Counted from the stretch's first letter, positions 22,601 through 32,939 are shown. The stretch: 64,000 nt of DNA from Pteria penguin (GCA_035048485.1 CM068590.1:10529329-10593328); one strand, 5' to 3'. Made by a program: numbers and translations. The notes: a model not told the origin generated them from the letters alone.

Positions 22601-25428
22601 TCTCAGTAAAGAACTTAGCAACTCATCCACTGTACCACACTGGCGTATGGTCCATTCGAAAAACAGGACACTACTAAGTCACTAATGAGACATAAATATA
22701 GAACCTATGGGTCCTAAAGATACCACTGACTAAGCCATGCCACCTCAAAAAGGTGTTACATCATGAAATGTATCGTGATATATCATTGATGATACATATA
22801 GATTATGATACATGAACACTTTTTGTACTGGAAATATGTGTGCATGAAGAGTAAAGAGTTTTATTGGATGAATTTTAATAGGCAGAATGACCATCGATGT
22901 TCATTTAATAATGAGAAATAAATGTAACTGTTGTGCATGCTATTGCCTATACGTGTGGCATATGTTTATAAATAAGTTTATAAAGATTTTGCATATTTTA
23001 GAATACTACAGATTGGTGCTTACTAACCGTCAGAATATCTTGTCAATACATCTTTTGCTTATTCTAATTTGCAGTACTGTACAGAATTTAAGTGACGATG
23101 CTTTTCTATTTTACCTCAGGAATCTATCACCTGTGACTCAGCTTTATGTGAGCGTAGATGCTAGTACAAAGGACAGTCTCAAAAAAATTGACCGACCATT
23201 ATTCAGAGATTTCTGGGACAGGTTTCTGGACAGCTTAAAAGCTTTGTCTGACAAGCGTCAGAGAACTGTGTACCGATTAACATTGGTCAAGGCATGGAAT
23301 ACAGATGAATTAGATAATTATGCCAGTCTTGTGTCTAGAGGGAAGCCTGATTTCATAGAGGTCAAGGTAATGTCAAACTTAAATGTATTCTCAGAATTTT
23401 TGACATGTATTTCATTGGCAGATTTAGGGGGGGTTGAACCCCCCTCCCCATTAGTCAGAAAATTTTACCAAAAAAGGTCATTTTCTACCAATTTTAGGAC
23501 TGCAATCCCACTTTCCAGACAGAATAGTGCAAAACAGTCATGGGTCACTGCAACCCCCTTTCAAAAATTTCTATATCCACCTAATATGTATTTATTACTT
23601 ACTTTATAAAATACATCTGCATCTTATATCATTATACATGTATTTCATTGTATTTCACTGTTTAGACTATAGTTTTATGAGTATTAATATATCAAGTATC
23701 ATAAATAGGATTATTTAGGTACATGTAATTTGTTTTTCATATTCAAAATAAGTGGGTAGTTTTGACTCATACTGTTGCATATCAGTTTTGTGATGTACCC
23801 AGTCCTGATGGAATTAATTTATAGTAAATTTTTTTTCTCTGCTCAATAAAGCAAACTTTAAAAATAAAGGATGTCTGAACATCACTATTGACTTATTTCT
23901 GGATCTTTCAAAGTAGGTCATTTATTTGAATTTAAATGGGATAATTTTAGTTCAGAGCTTTCGGTATATAACATTTTCTGTTAAAGTTCAAAAGTAAAGT
24001 GCCAAGATACCAACAATACTCAATAGGGACATTCTACTCGCCAAAATAAAGATGCTGGCTATCATGGCCCCCTGGAAGAACCAGAGCTGGATTTGATTTC
24101 TCTTAAGCAGTCCTTTGTAAATTGTCCTCCAGAGCTTTTGAAAATTATTTTGACATTCATTTTGCGATGTTTTCATGAAATTACTCATTTTTAGATAACT
24201 GTAAAGCAAGGAGACACGTAAATCTTATCTTTTCTTCCATTTGACTGAGAGGCTCAGGGAACAAGTTCTCTGGGAACGCTACCCTCTAACAACCCATGGT
24301 ATTAAACATTGCACCAACTGATAGAGTGGTGAATGTGTTTTCTACTTTCTGATTTCAGGGAGTGACGTATTGCGGAGAGTCCAAGGCCTCTACACTGACC
24401 ATGAAGAATGTTCCTTGGCACGAAGAAGTTGTCAATTTCGTGCAGCAGTTAGCAGATCGGCTAGATGATTATGAAATAGCGTCAGAGCATGAACACTCCA
24501 ACTGTCTGCTGCTAGCTCACAAGAAGGTATATCTCTGTGCTCTATATTGATTGTTTTGCAAAGTAATACCACATACAGAGATGACTTTGTCAGATGTCTT
24601 ACTGACTGTGTGGTAGGAGTGACATTTTTGAAAAGTAGATAGCAGGAGAGAGATGTGTCCTATTAAACACTCTGGTGATTGTCATAATTATGTACTTTTC
24701 TGCAGCGGCGACTTTCATTTAGCACCCTTGTCAAGAATTGGCATGACTTGTAAAGAACCAATTACATCTTGGACACAAATTACTTTCTAAAAACTAAATA
24801 TTCATGCAGAGCTTCATATACTTATACAGACATATTTAAATTCCTTTTTCCGTCACCTTTGAAGCATGTTGACACTTGTGGGTCAGTCTGTCCATCCCTT
24901 TATCCATCTGCAGCCACATTTCTGTTTTAACTTTGCAGGCAATACAAATGTTCCATTTGTTTGGCTTTTGTCAAATTAAATGACCGTCCTAAGTCGGTAT
25001 CGTAATTGCACTACAATCAAATATTTTTGTAATGTGTTAAATGTTCTATTATATTATTTATATTCATGTATTGTATAGCTCCATGGTGACTTCTGCCACA
25101 TAACTGAGCCGGTAACTCCTCTTTTTTCTTTGAAAACACTATACTGTGATATCTTTATTTTTTACAATAATTTGTAGCCTTTACATTATTGATTTTTGAT
25201 ACTTTTCAGTTCTGCGTCGACGGTAAATGGAACACCTGGATAGATTACCCAAAATTCCATGCTCTAGTGAGTCGCTACAATAATAGCAAGGGACACGAGA
25301 CATTTTCTGCCGAGGATTACATGGCCCCCACACCCCACTGGGCTGTCTTCGGTGCCACTGAACATGGGTTCGATCCCCAAGAGACCAGGTTCTTCAGGAA
25401 AAAACAAAAAGATATTGCTGGATGTTAA
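10560..25428 (+). CDS. TYW1: TYW1, tRNA 4-demethylwyosine synthase (14 coding exons, complete)
   Basis: TYW1 is an FMN and [4Fe-4S] radical-SAM enzyme that condenses N1-methylguanosine-37 of tRNA-Phe with pyruvate to make the tricyclic 4-demethylwyosine core of wybutosine. Fourteen GT-AG exons splice in frame to 716 residues, close to the human protein's length. Visible order: one N-terminal membrane helix (about residues 17-34); a flavodoxin-like domain with FMN loop GTQTG (76-80), STYTEG and FGLGNS; an acidic, Cys-containing linker (about 217-345); a radical-SAM domain with CANKCVFC (C401, C405, C408); [28 protein letters not shown] and EHEHSNC; and a C-terminal wyosine-base-formation segment. 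The first Met is kept because it heads the membrane anchor. A ttcttttttag acceptor at 10518 suggests a 5' UTR exon further upstream. The copy looks intact, with no frameshift. Confidence 0.96.
10786..10971 (-). mobile_element. Family A SINE, degenerate, in TYW1 intron 1
   Basis: The minus-strand family body is recognisable (gacctttgtagcagacccaccc, agcagagagagatctttaac, ggacctcagtttttatt), followed by a decayed tRNA head ending gagccatgctgg. Many substitutions point to an old copy. Confidence 0.65.
11706..11828 (+). CDS. TYW1: TYW1 coding exon 2 (residues 43-83)
   Basis: Encodes [20 protein letters not shown] and the first flavodoxin strand with the FMN phosphate loop [10 protein letters not shown]. 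Acceptor tttgcag, donor tta|gtaagt, phase 0 at both ends. Confidence 0.93.
12193..12294 (+). CDS. TYW1: TYW1 coding exon 3 (residues 84-117)
   Basis: Encodes [20 protein letters not shown] and the conserved NLKDYDPDD of the TYW1 flavodoxin domain. Acceptor atttcag, donor gag|gtatgt, phase 0. It is followed by a 116-bp intron, the shortest in the gene. Confidence 0.94.
12411..12605 (+). CDS. TYW1: TYW1 coding exon 4 (residues 118-182)
   Basis: The core of the flavodoxin fold: [20 protein letters not shown] and [17 protein letters not shown], which line the flavin pocket in the family. Acceptor attgcag, donor gag|gtatta. Confidence 0.96.
12741..13035. repeat. Dispersed repeat in TYW1 intron 4
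   Basis: The sequence carries gtctgtccatctg, agggatagggctttcatgcttcaca and cctaatgactttgaccttgacctttgg. The same word order recurs at 14.47-14.88 kb and, inverted, near 34.0-34.4, 37.4-37.7, 46.25-46.35, 59.3-59.6 and 60.45-60.77 kb. It is an abundant non-coding family of unknown class. Confidence 0.6.
13865..13964 (+). CDS. TYW1: TYW1 coding exon 5 (residues 183-216, phase 1 end)
   Basis: Encodes [20 protein letters not shown] and [13 protein letters not shown], the end of the flavodoxin domain. Acceptor ttacag, donor gag|gtttgt. It ends with one base of a Gly codon completed by exon 6. Confidence 0.94.
14470..14880. repeat. Dispersed repeat in TYW1 intron 5 (two tandem half-units)
   Basis: Two related units, each with (g)ataaggctttcatgtttcacatg, ttgtgacaagacctttc and accttgac(c/a)ttg. 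They are homologous to the repeat at 12.74-13.03 kb in intron 4 and start with the same gtctgtctgcttgtcca lead. Confidence 0.6.
14965..15146 (+). CDS. TYW1: TYW1 coding exon 6 (residues 216-276)
   Basis: Starts by completing the Gly codon, then [10 protein letters not shown], the conserved end of the flavodoxin module. It continues into a Glu/Lys-rich linker with clustered cysteines ([17 protein letters not shown]). Human TYW1 has a comparable Cys/His-rich stretch here. Acceptor gatctag, donor gag|gtaggt. Confidence 0.92.
15803..16043 (-). mobile_element. Family A SINE in TYW1 intron 6
   Basis: On the minus strand: degenerate tRNA head (gccagtgtggctcaatgga), B-box-like gtttgactcccgc, body gtctttcggatgagacagta and gggcgggtctgttgcaaagg, tail gccgttaccattta. 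Nearly full length and moderately diverged. It lies 66 bp before exon 7. Confidence 0.85.
16110..16247 (+). CDS. TYW1: TYW1 coding exon 7 (residues 277-322)
   Basis: Acidic linker exon ([17 protein letters not shown]) ending in the conserved [17 protein letters not shown], which matches the human [11 protein letters not shown] motif. Acceptor cctctag, donor aag|gtaagt. Confidence 0.93.
16620..16920 (+). repeat. Minisatellite, about 16-18-bp units, TYW1 intron 7
   Basis: About 17 degenerate copies of tagtcatgaattagtg run through intron 7. It ends about 110 bp before exon 8. Confidence 0.85.
17031..17174 (+). CDS. TYW1: TYW1 coding exon 8 (residues 323-370)
   Basis: Encodes the linker end ([24 protein letters not shown]) and the start of the catalytic half, [18 protein letters not shown], a near-invariant TYW1 block. 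Acceptor actacag, donor aag|gtattt. Intron 8 that follows (3423 bp) is the longest in this gene. Confidence 0.95.
17215..17700. repeat. Diverged tandem repeat flanking the MITE in TYW1 intron 8
   Basis: Two units share ttctgctcattatctcagt and atgtggacattttgaatg-type blocks (17310-17360 and 17598-17650). The first contains gttatgccccttgga, also found in the 19.0-19.6-kb array. Confidence 0.55.
17450..17597. mobile_element. 148-bp MITE, CAGTGGCGGAT family, 5-bp target duplication
   Basis: The ends CAGTGGCGGATCC / AAATCCGCCACTG are inverted repeats, with G-rich and C-rich subterminal runs that pair. The element is flanked by gattc (17445-17449 and 17598-17602). It splits a local repeat, whose other copy (ttgctcattatctcag, near 17320) runs through the join uninterrupted. 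Confidence 0.85.
17750..19000. other. TYW1 intron 8 interior, nothing recognised
   Basis: AT-rich intronic sequence. The reading frames seen here (17743-17946 minus, 18476-18694, 18862-19104) have no family match or splice context. Confidence 0.5.
19005..19570 (+). repeat. Tandem repeat, about 3.5 units of about 165 bp, TYW1 intron 8
   Basis: Units contain ttttctgcagtctttaaagg, tattggattgaaactt, atcaa..gggtcagtacca, tttgggtatgattgctt and ccttgaacttagaaattt. The unit recurs at about 19060, 19225, 19390 and, partially, 19540. Confidence 0.8.
20598..20716 (+). CDS. TYW1: TYW1 coding exon 9 (residues 371-410), radical-SAM cluster
   Basis: Encodes [20 protein letters not shown] and the [4Fe-4S]-binding CANKCVFCW (C-x3-C-x2-C; C401, C405, C408), which reductively cleaves S-adenosylmethionine. 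It ends with two bases of an Arg codon (ag|gtttgt) completed by exon 10. Confidence 0.97.
21225..21334 (+). CDS. TYW1: TYW1 coding exon 10 (residues 410-447)
   Basis: Encodes (R)[20 protein letters not shown] and [10 protein letters not shown](G). [14 protein letters not shown] is essentially identical to human TYW1. Acceptor tttgcag, donor aaag|gtaggt. Its 3' end appears to have seeded the adjoining minisatellite. Confidence 0.96.
21355..21730 (+). repeat. Minisatellite of about 64-bp units adjoining TYW1 exon 10
   Basis: About four units contain acacaaccatgtgagtcatg, tcatgtagtctataaccag and agggttaaatagttagcagt. The last whole unit near 21545-21610 is diverged. At 21690-21729 a copy of the exon 10 end is seen: agaaccatgtggttct...gttcaaa compared with exon agaaccatgtgggtct...attcaaag. 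Confidence 0.8.
22000..22177 (+). CDS. TYW1: TYW1 coding exon 11 (residues 447-506)
   Basis: Encodes [31 protein letters not shown] and [15 protein letters not shown], the radical-SAM barrel strands around the SAM site. Acceptor catacag, donor cag|gtaagg; it ends two bases into an Arg codon. Confidence 0.96.
22420..22644 (-). mobile_element. Family A SINE in TYW1 intron 11
   Basis: The minus-strand copy begins at the poly tail side with ttgattgattgatttttgtt, ttacgtcactccat and atatggtgacgac. The body gacctttacaacggacc and cctcactttttactgtctca follows, ending in a decayed tRNA head (taccacactggcg). A further SINE-like fragment follows at 22645-22745. Confidence 0.8.
23120..23366 (+). CDS. TYW1: TYW1 coding exon 12 (residues 506-588)
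   Basis: The largest exon. It encodes [40 protein letters not shown], the basic [13 protein letters not shown] and PDFIEVK. Acceptor cctcag, donor aag|gtaatg. The open frame extends into both introns, but the homology stops exactly at these splice sites. Confidence 0.96.
23413..23588. mobile_element. Degenerate CAGTGGCGGAT-family MITE in TYW1 intron 12
   Basis: The left end cattggcagatttagggggggttg resembles the family end cagtggcggatttagagggg. A partly complementary right end (ccccctttcaaaaatttctatatccacctaat) lies at about 23555-23588. It is too decayed for a target duplication to be seen. Confidence 0.4.
24359..24526 (+). CDS. TYW1: TYW1 coding exon 13 (residues 589-644)
   Basis: Encodes [35 protein letters not shown] and [15 protein letters not shown], all strongly conserved in TYW1. 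Acceptor atttcag, donor aag|gtatat. Confidence 0.96.
25210..25428 (+). CDS. TYW1: TYW1 coding exon 14 (residues 645-716 and stop)
   Basis: Terminal exon with [36 protein letters not shown] and [20 protein letters not shown] followed by TAA. The closing (I)(A/S)GC matches the family C terminus, so the protein is complete. Confidence 0.96.
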   Translation, partial: FCVDGKWNTWIDYPKFHALVSRYNNSKGHETFSAEDYMAPTPHWAVFGATEHGFDPQETRFFRKKQKDIAGC

Positions 25429-26082
25429 AATTAAGATAAATTTGGTGTGTTTTATGCTGCAAGAACTATTATAATCTAATGCAAGATGACAGTCAGAACA
25501 ATGTATGATCGTGTTTATTCTGAAGAAAAATGGTACTCAATTTCTCAGCCGTATGATAAACTACAATACCAATGTCTTACAAAATCCTTCAACATTTCTC
25601 ATCAGTTTGACCTGTTACATTGGCCAATGAGAAAATGACCTACAGGGTCTTGGAAGTAACCTTGTGTCTTGATGTATTTAATCCACAGACATTCACAGTG
25701 TGATTTGAATCCGTACCAGAAGATTTTAGATCTTGTTAGAGTGTATTGTAGTGGTGAAAATGCAAGTCTTCTTTTTAGATTCGGGTAAAAATTGTTTCTT
25801 CAGCAGACATTGTACTGTACAAACTGCCTAAGTCTGCAGTGGAATCAAGCCTCTAGTTGAAAGTTATCAGTGGAATCAAATCCAAAAGCTTTCAGTCGAG
25901 AGACAAAAAACAGTACTGATTATCATGTGGTCTTGGGGTTTCTATAAAATTAATCAACTAATTGTCTGTAACATTTGATTTAATTTGGTATACATTGTAT
26001 TTCATTAAATTTGACTTAAAAATTCATTAGAATGCCATTATCATTTTATGTACATTTTGTCTCCATTTAAAATACATGTATC

Positions 26083-26088
26083 AATAAA
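26083..26088 (+). terminator. Candidate TYW1 polyadenylation signal
   Basis: The first plus-strand AATAAA I found after the TYW1 stop codon. It would give a 3' UTR of about 0.67 kb. Confidence 0.35.
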
Positions 26089-29000
26089 TCTAAATTACAG
26101 GAAACAGAAAACATTGAACATACATGTAGATATATGTAGGTCTTTTACATGAATTTTTCAGAAAAAAAAGAAAAAGATAAAAGTTGACTTGATAAAGCAC
26201 AATTTTCTGTCCGACAGTTGAGAAGGTAGAAGAAATATAATTGTCATCCCTTTTACACTTGATTTCTACTTTCTTCCTCCACAAACATATAAAATTCAAC
26301 AAAATTGAGTGTCAGTAAAATGACATACATGTTGAATATCATCAAAAAGATACGGAATGTAAAAATGGCATAATGTCAGCAACCTGGTGAAAAATATCTA
26401 AAAACCAACATCAAACAAGCAAAATTATAATGAATATGAAAATAACTTGTACATCAATTTGAAATATAAGAAAAATGACATAAACTATAAATATAAGCAA
26501 TATATTATGATGACTGTAATACAGTAAAACAGCTAAGGTGTCAAACTTAATTATAAAGATTGAAGACATTTCAAAATGATATCCAGTCTCTTCTGACTTA
26601 AATAAACTGAAGTAGGTGGCAGTCAAATGTTTTGAGGCAGTGCAATTTACATTGTATGAAGCAATTAAATCTTCACAAAACAATGAAGATAAAACCAATC
26701 ATTACAAACCAAATGAAGATCACAGCATGAGTTAATTTTATTGTTGTTTTCTGAGCTCCCAGGATTTAAGTTACTAAGGTAGAATTTTACACATATTGTG
26801 ACATATTTTAATTAAATTAAAGCCATTTTATTACAAAAAGGTATAGTTTTTTTTCCAAATAAATATATACATAAATAAGCAAAGTATCTAAGTTAACAAG
26901 AAACTGTTATGACTCTATTGCTCTTAAATAAATATCAATGGACTGTAAACTATTGGTGAAATTGACCTCGGTGCTGAGATTTTGTTTAAATCTGCAACTG
27001 TTCCAAAACGTGGATTGCTTTACATTACGACTTATAACTAAACAAGATAAATGTGTTCATGCTAAATTTTGTCAAATATGATATTAGATATATGCATTTA
27101 AAATGAACTTCTTTACAGTGTTCTGAGAAGATGCCATCAAAGTCAAAAATCAAATAAATAAACTGAGATATTGCGACACAAAGATGTAGGTACCAAAAAT
27201 GTAGGTAGGTTGTCAACAGTATGAACACAACATTGGGCTTATGCATTAATATCATAGAAAGAAATAATTGAAATAAGAGAACAAACACAAAATTTTATGC
27301 AAATAATTTTTTCCTGGGGAAGTTGTTTTATAATATTCAAAGACAATCCTCTATTTACAGATTTTTAACCACTTAGTCTTAATCAAGTTATATCATTAAT
27401 TTTCACTTGATGAAGACCAGGTGAATGAATGCAAGCTTGTTATAAAATTCTAAACCAAGTTGGTGTTATAAAAATGTAGGTCAAATTCAGCACCTACTGT
27501 ATGAAGACAAGTCTGAAACAAATACATCATGGAGTTTCTAGTTCAACTGTGCATTTTCACGGCCCTTAAATCCATTAGAAATTTCAAATGCTCTGAATAG
27601 ACAAACTGTTGTTGCAGAATAAAATGTACAAGATAATCTCCTCTCTCGTAATTGTGGTGGGTTTGAAGTGATCTGGTGATACCTTTGGGAACTTACGGTC
27701 CACCAGCAACGGTATCTACCTAGTAGTACCAGGTTATAAGATAATCTCTCATGAAATAATGGTTCTTAAAATATTGATGAGTACCATGAGGTCAATAACT
27801 TTCTACCTGTTACAGTTGACATTAAATATTCAAGTAGATACTGCTCCTTAAAAAGTGCTGTTAATGTTGTGCGTACCATATTGTGAAAATAAAAATTGGA
27901 AAACAGTTTAAGAAAAGTTTTAAATGTAGGTCAAAACACTATACTTACATTAAGGAAAAACCTTACAACCAAAATAAATCAATTACCCTGTTATCAGATG
28001 TAATGAAAACAAATTAGATGCAAGAGACCTTTTTTTCACTCTGAAATATGTTGTAAGTTTCAGAAGTCAAATATATATTTTACTTGAAGAGTTGGATCAC
28101 CACTAATAACTGATACCTTTTCTATAAATAGCTCCTGGTTCCTTTCCATAAATATTGATATTGTATAGCACCACATCATCAATAACCATCCTTCTATGAC
28201 TAAACAAACAACTAAAGTGATGGCTGATACAAATGAGATACATATATGAATATGAATAAGAATGATAAATTTTATAGAAAACAATAATAGGTTGTTAGTA
28301 TTTTTTCCAAAACTATGAAACATTAACCGGAAATCCTTCTTTAAAAGCAAAAACAACCATTGAACATTTTCTCCCTTATATATAGATACAAATCTCATAA
28401 ATCACTTCTTACAGAAATAACAAAAAAAAAATAATTATCAACCTTTTATATGTAAATAATTATATGAAACAATTTCTGTACACTACCAACATAAATTATT
28501 TTTATCTGAAGTAAATGTATCGCCATAGAAAATGGTTGATATAATACATGGGTAATCAAAATTATTATGTTTTATTCACAGTAATTAAAAGTATAGTGTA
28601 TTAAAGGTAAAATATTCACGTTTTTATTGCAGCTTACTCTACACAAAAAATTCATTGTGATTTTCTTATTGCACTTCCTTTTTCAATAATGCAGACATAC
28701 TTGTAATCATCACAGGACCCAGTGCTATCAATACGTCAAACAAAAAAATTCAATTCACTCATACTGTGTAGTCAATTTCATTTTCACAACATGGTAATAA
28801 TATGCTTATTATCATCAATGAAAAAATAAAATCACAATTCAAAGGTGGGAAGAAAAAAAGAAATGATACAAATTAAACACCTCCCAGCTCCTTCCCCCAA
28901 ACAAAATTTAAAAACAAAGTCCATATATAAAAAGCTGTGTATATTGTATTCCAATACATGTACAATATCATTATGATATTTATATAATTTAATTTAAACA

Positions 29001-30115
29001 CCTAATATATGTTTTCAACATCGGGATGGAAGCTGTATAATGCTCAAATTATGATGTACAATGTGCAACAGAATCTCGGTACAGAGAAGAAAAAACTGTT
29101 TTTATTTAACATTATTGCCCTTTCAGAAAGGAGACATCACAAAATGTCAGACCTAGAAATCTGCTTTCCAGATGAAACCAATCTCCGACTTGACAATTTG
29201 TGACCAAAACCGATATCCAACCTGACGATATTTGATGAATACCTTTGATGAGGGCAGTAATTCTTTTATCAACCCAAAGAATTACCAAAACATAAATTTT
29301 ATTGAATAACAAATAAACATAAATAAAGAAAAATAAGATAAACTACAAAATAGAAAGCTTCATAATAAAGAAATAAATAATCATTATTCAGTTTTACAGC
29401 ATAGAATTTACCACTTTATGATCCATGTGGCATTTTGACAATCTGTCTAGTCTAAACTTCTTAAACAAGACAGTGATACATAAAAAATACGTCAGATCCT
29501 GCAAGTCTACAAAACACAACCTTTCACACGAACATACATCTTTGATATAAATTTGGTCCATGCGGTATTTCCACTTACCAATTAGCTAATTCAATCCAAA
29601 CTAAGTCTTGTTAACCAAGTCACAAAAGCATGAAAAGAAGTACAATAACATTGAAAGATACATGTGGAGAGCAAGTGTTTGAATAATTATATTGATATCT
29701 CTGATTTTCAAATAATAAGAACATAATTATATCATATGACAATATTTAAATATATTTATAACAAAATAATATCACATTGTTTTCACAATCTGCTCTGAAT
29801 CATATACATACTAGATAAATACAAATACCTCTGAGCAATGTATAGTTTACTTGTATTTAAAATATATGAATCTATTCCTGTACCAGTATTTCCTCTAGAA
29901 TTGATAACATTTCAAACACACAATAAAAATAACAATGTAATCCTAAGGGATCTTTTAACAAAAGCTATAGAAAGCAGGGCATTTCCTTGATATGTGACTG
30001 ATATTTGACCTTTCACCCTTAACTTGTTTGCATGTCTCCTGACCAAACTGACATAAAAAATGAAAAGGTGACCCATAAACATACAGTATGACATAACAGT
30101 AAGAGGTTCTAATGA

Positions 30116-30232
30116 GATGATTTGTCTGCTCTTGTCTTTCTGACTTTCTACCAATCACAGTGAGGACTATATAGGTGATTTGTCTGCCCTTGTCTCTCTG
30201 ACTTTCTACCAATCACAGTGAGGACTATATAG
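30116..30232. repeat. Direct tandem duplication of about 58 bp
   Basis: Two nearly identical copies (ctttctgactttctaccaat and cacagtgaggactatatagg) lie head to tail with only a few differences. The duplication overlaps the speculative terminal exon of the SVOP-like gene. Confidence 0.9.
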
Positions 30233-30261
30233 GTTACGCCTACTTCGTCGACCATATTTTT
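30148..30261 (-). CDS. Speculative terminal exon of the SVOP-like gene
   Basis: On the minus strand a good acceptor (ttcatttgtcctcag) precedes 37 codons and a stop in the phase left by the GTAAGT donor at 33069-33074. The result would be a 562-residue protein, close to SVOP length. The encoded tail (KNMVDEVGVT...SPHCDW) is not recognisable and runs into a 58-bp duplication. It is a candidate only. Confidence 0.2.
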   Translation of the reverse strand, partial: KNMVDEVGVTYIVLTVIGRKSERQGQTNHLYSPHCDW

Positions 30262-30579
30262 CTGAGGACAAATGAACAATACAAAAAAAAATAATAATAA
30301 ATAAATAAACAATATAGGTCATAATTTGTGAAATTTTATATTATTAAAGCATTTTTTTCAAACTTCAGCAGATTCTCTTGATATAAAAGGGTAGATAACT
30401 CATTAAAATCAGAATAAAAATTAGCTTTACAATCTGATTGAAGTCTCTGATATGTAACACTTTCAAAAGAAATAATACATGTATATTAAATATATCGTAT
30501 AAAATCTCCTTTACAATTCAACACACTAGGAAGATGTCATATTATTTCATCGTATACGGTAAATAACATCAAAAATATT

Positions 30580-30725
30580 GGACCATGAAGTATGACATCA
30601 GTTCATTAAAAATGTTGTATCATGGAGTATGATATAAGATCATTAAAATTATCGTAACATATAGTATGAATTATCGTAACATATAGTATGGTATTAGGTC
30701 ATTAAAAATATTGTATCATGGAGTG
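30580..30725. repeat. Short tandem repeat, about 45-50-bp units
   Basis: Three to four diverged copies of 'attgtatcatggagtatgatat.agatcattaaaaat', including one exact small duplication (aattatcgtaacatatagta) at about 30647-30690. Confidence 0.7.
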
Positions 30726-32312
30726 TAATAAAGGTAAATAGAGATTCAAAAAATTAATTAAATTACAAAATAAGTAAGTCATGTCACACACCGGAATCAT
30801 AGAAATGATTTACTGTCTAAGCCATTAGGTATGTGCACCCACAGAATCGTGATGATTTGAATATTCTGAAGACCTGGCTACCAAAATGGTCTAGATAATC
30901 AGAACATTTCAATCCTGACTGAAAATAAGTTCAACTGACACAAAAGCAGTATTATCTGTTAATTCTAGCCAAAATTCTATTTAAATAGGGCATTTCCCAT
31001 GGTAAAATAAAACTTCAATAAGAATGAAAAGTTTGTCACAAATGTATTCACTATTATGTTAAGAACTAAATTTCCAAATATGAAAGAGATTTGTTAGCAT
31101 TCCTGAGCGATATGATATTTTGAAAATTATTTGGCCAAAGGAATTATCATACTTGCACATTTGTTACATTTATCACAGTACTTTCATTTTCATTATTTAA
31201 TTTTTTTAATTCTGTAAAAACTGGTATCATTACTTATGACGAAATGTATTTGATAACTTCTATATAAATCAGGGGTAAGGTGAGAAATATAAAAACAAAA
31301 CATGATATTTTGGGTGCACATGTCAGGAGGCCCAGACAGTAATCACAATGCATAGATATTAAACACATACTGTGAATTTACAAGTACAGACATTACTAAA
31401 AGTCACAATATCACAACAAGTGTTATCATGAAAGAACTTCTTCACCAACAAAATTCTTTGAAATTTAAAAACGAATAAGCAAACTGACTTTCCTTATAAG
31501 TATGTTGACAATAATTTCCTAGACCAGAGTGTTTTCAAGACACTGTTTGCTGAAAATTGAAAAGAAAAGACATCATAAAAACATGTCCTGAATTCATTTT
31601 TTCCAAGAAGTATAAACATCTTTAACTTTACAACTAAGTATTATTAGTAGTACAGTTTGTCATTTGTATTCTTATTCCACTCCTTATGCCTTGTCCAAAG
31701 CACAATTTCACTGCTTTAAGACAGACTTTGTTTCTACTTTCAATATTATCTCCATTATTTTGTTTTCTCTTTTTTCTCTATCAATACAGCCCATTTGATT
31801 CACATGGTCTTATTTCAAAACACTGATTATATCTGGGTTGGATTAAACACTGAGGCTATGAAGCTTAACTTTCTGAGCATTCTAATTTTAATATAAAAGC
31901 TAAATATAGCCTTTCTTGTGAACTGCAGTTTGGTGCATCATAGTTGGTAAAATCATTACTATGGCTACAAAATTTACCCATTGCTTACACAGAAAATTTA
32001 TTGAATTTCATGACGTCACAATACATTTTAAATGTCCAAAGTATGACCAAGGGGTAAAGTATTGTGAGGTCATCTGATTTAACAACTTACTGAGCATAAA
32101 TGGAAGGGTCAATTGATGTCAGTAGACAATTTATTATTATGATGACAAAAACTTTACAGGGAGATTTATTATTCGCCAACTATAATGTCAGCATTGCTAT
32201 TGATATAAAAGGCTCCATACACTTGTTAGGCATTTGGGTAGCAGAGAGGGCCACGACACTGCACTGAAACTGATTGTAATCTATCACCTGTGTGGAGATG
32301 GATTTCAAATCT

Positions 32313-32501
32313 AATAGACCATATTCTGGTTTTGATAAATGATGACTTTTTGTCCAAGCTAATACCTTTTGGCGTTGTTTTTCATAGTGACGCTATAATG
32401 AATCTATGTCATGCGTTTTGACGTCACTATGAAAAACAACGTCAAAATGTATTAGCACGGACAAAAAGACAGCAATTATCAAAACCGGAATATGGTCTAT
32501 T
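32313..32501. mobile_element. Long near-perfect hairpin (foldback MITE), 189 bp
   Basis: The left end aatagaccatattctggttt and right end aaaccggaatatggtctatt are inverted. Pairing continues through almost the whole element (ctttttgtcc / ggacaaaaag; gttgtttttcatagtgacg / cgtcactatgaaaaacaac). The two arms are about 80 nt around a loop near 32393-32421. It carries no coding sequence. Confidence 0.85.
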
Positions 32502-32939
32502 GAACCAAAAGGGAAGGTCAGCCTACCTGTTACAATTGAAGAATTTCCAAGGTTTATATAACCAAAGAAAAAAAAAATTCAAGTACTTTTCAACCTTTTT
32601 TCAACCATTTTGTATAGATACAATGAGCAAAATTAGACACATTGAAAACTTCCACTATACTCTTTAATCTAAGAGATTTCTTATACCATCAGTGGCTAAT
32701 TCAGTTGACAAGGATTTTTTGTATCTTCAATTGTTTTTAGAGATCCCTCTTTTTTCTTACAATAAAAAGAAACCTACATGTGTTTTAAGTAAAATTAGAA
32801 CAGTAGATCAGTAAGTCCAGGTTTAAGAAGGAATTTCATTTGATGTGTAAAGAAATGTTTTAGGGGTTTTCAGGTTTTTCGACTTATTTTTGAAGTTTTA
32901 CTGTATTATAACATTCTATTCATACTTGTTCTCTAGAAA

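Larger units (their letters stand above)
25429..32300. other. Repeat-poor tail-to-tail interval, probable 3' UTRs
   Basis: No SINE, MITE or convincing reading frame was found over almost 7 kb, unlike the rest of the window. It lies after the TYW1 stop (plus strand) and downstream of the SVOP-like gene (minus strand). The likely content is the TYW1 3' UTR near 25.4-26.1 kb and a long minus-strand 3' UTR or terminal intron of the SVOP-like gene. Two small duplications sit at 30116-30232 and about 30580-30725. Confidence 0.45.

Noticed and set aside
22887..23609. 240-codon open reading frame, the longest in the window
   Set aside because: Only the central part (TYW1 exon 12) is homologous to anything; the flanks are intron 11 and intron 12 read through intact GT-AG sites.
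28060..28398. 112-codon minus-strand frame with hydrophobic stretches
   Set aside because: AT-rich codons alone explain the hydrophobicity; there is no recognisable family, no splice signals in phase with the SVOP-like gene and no start context.
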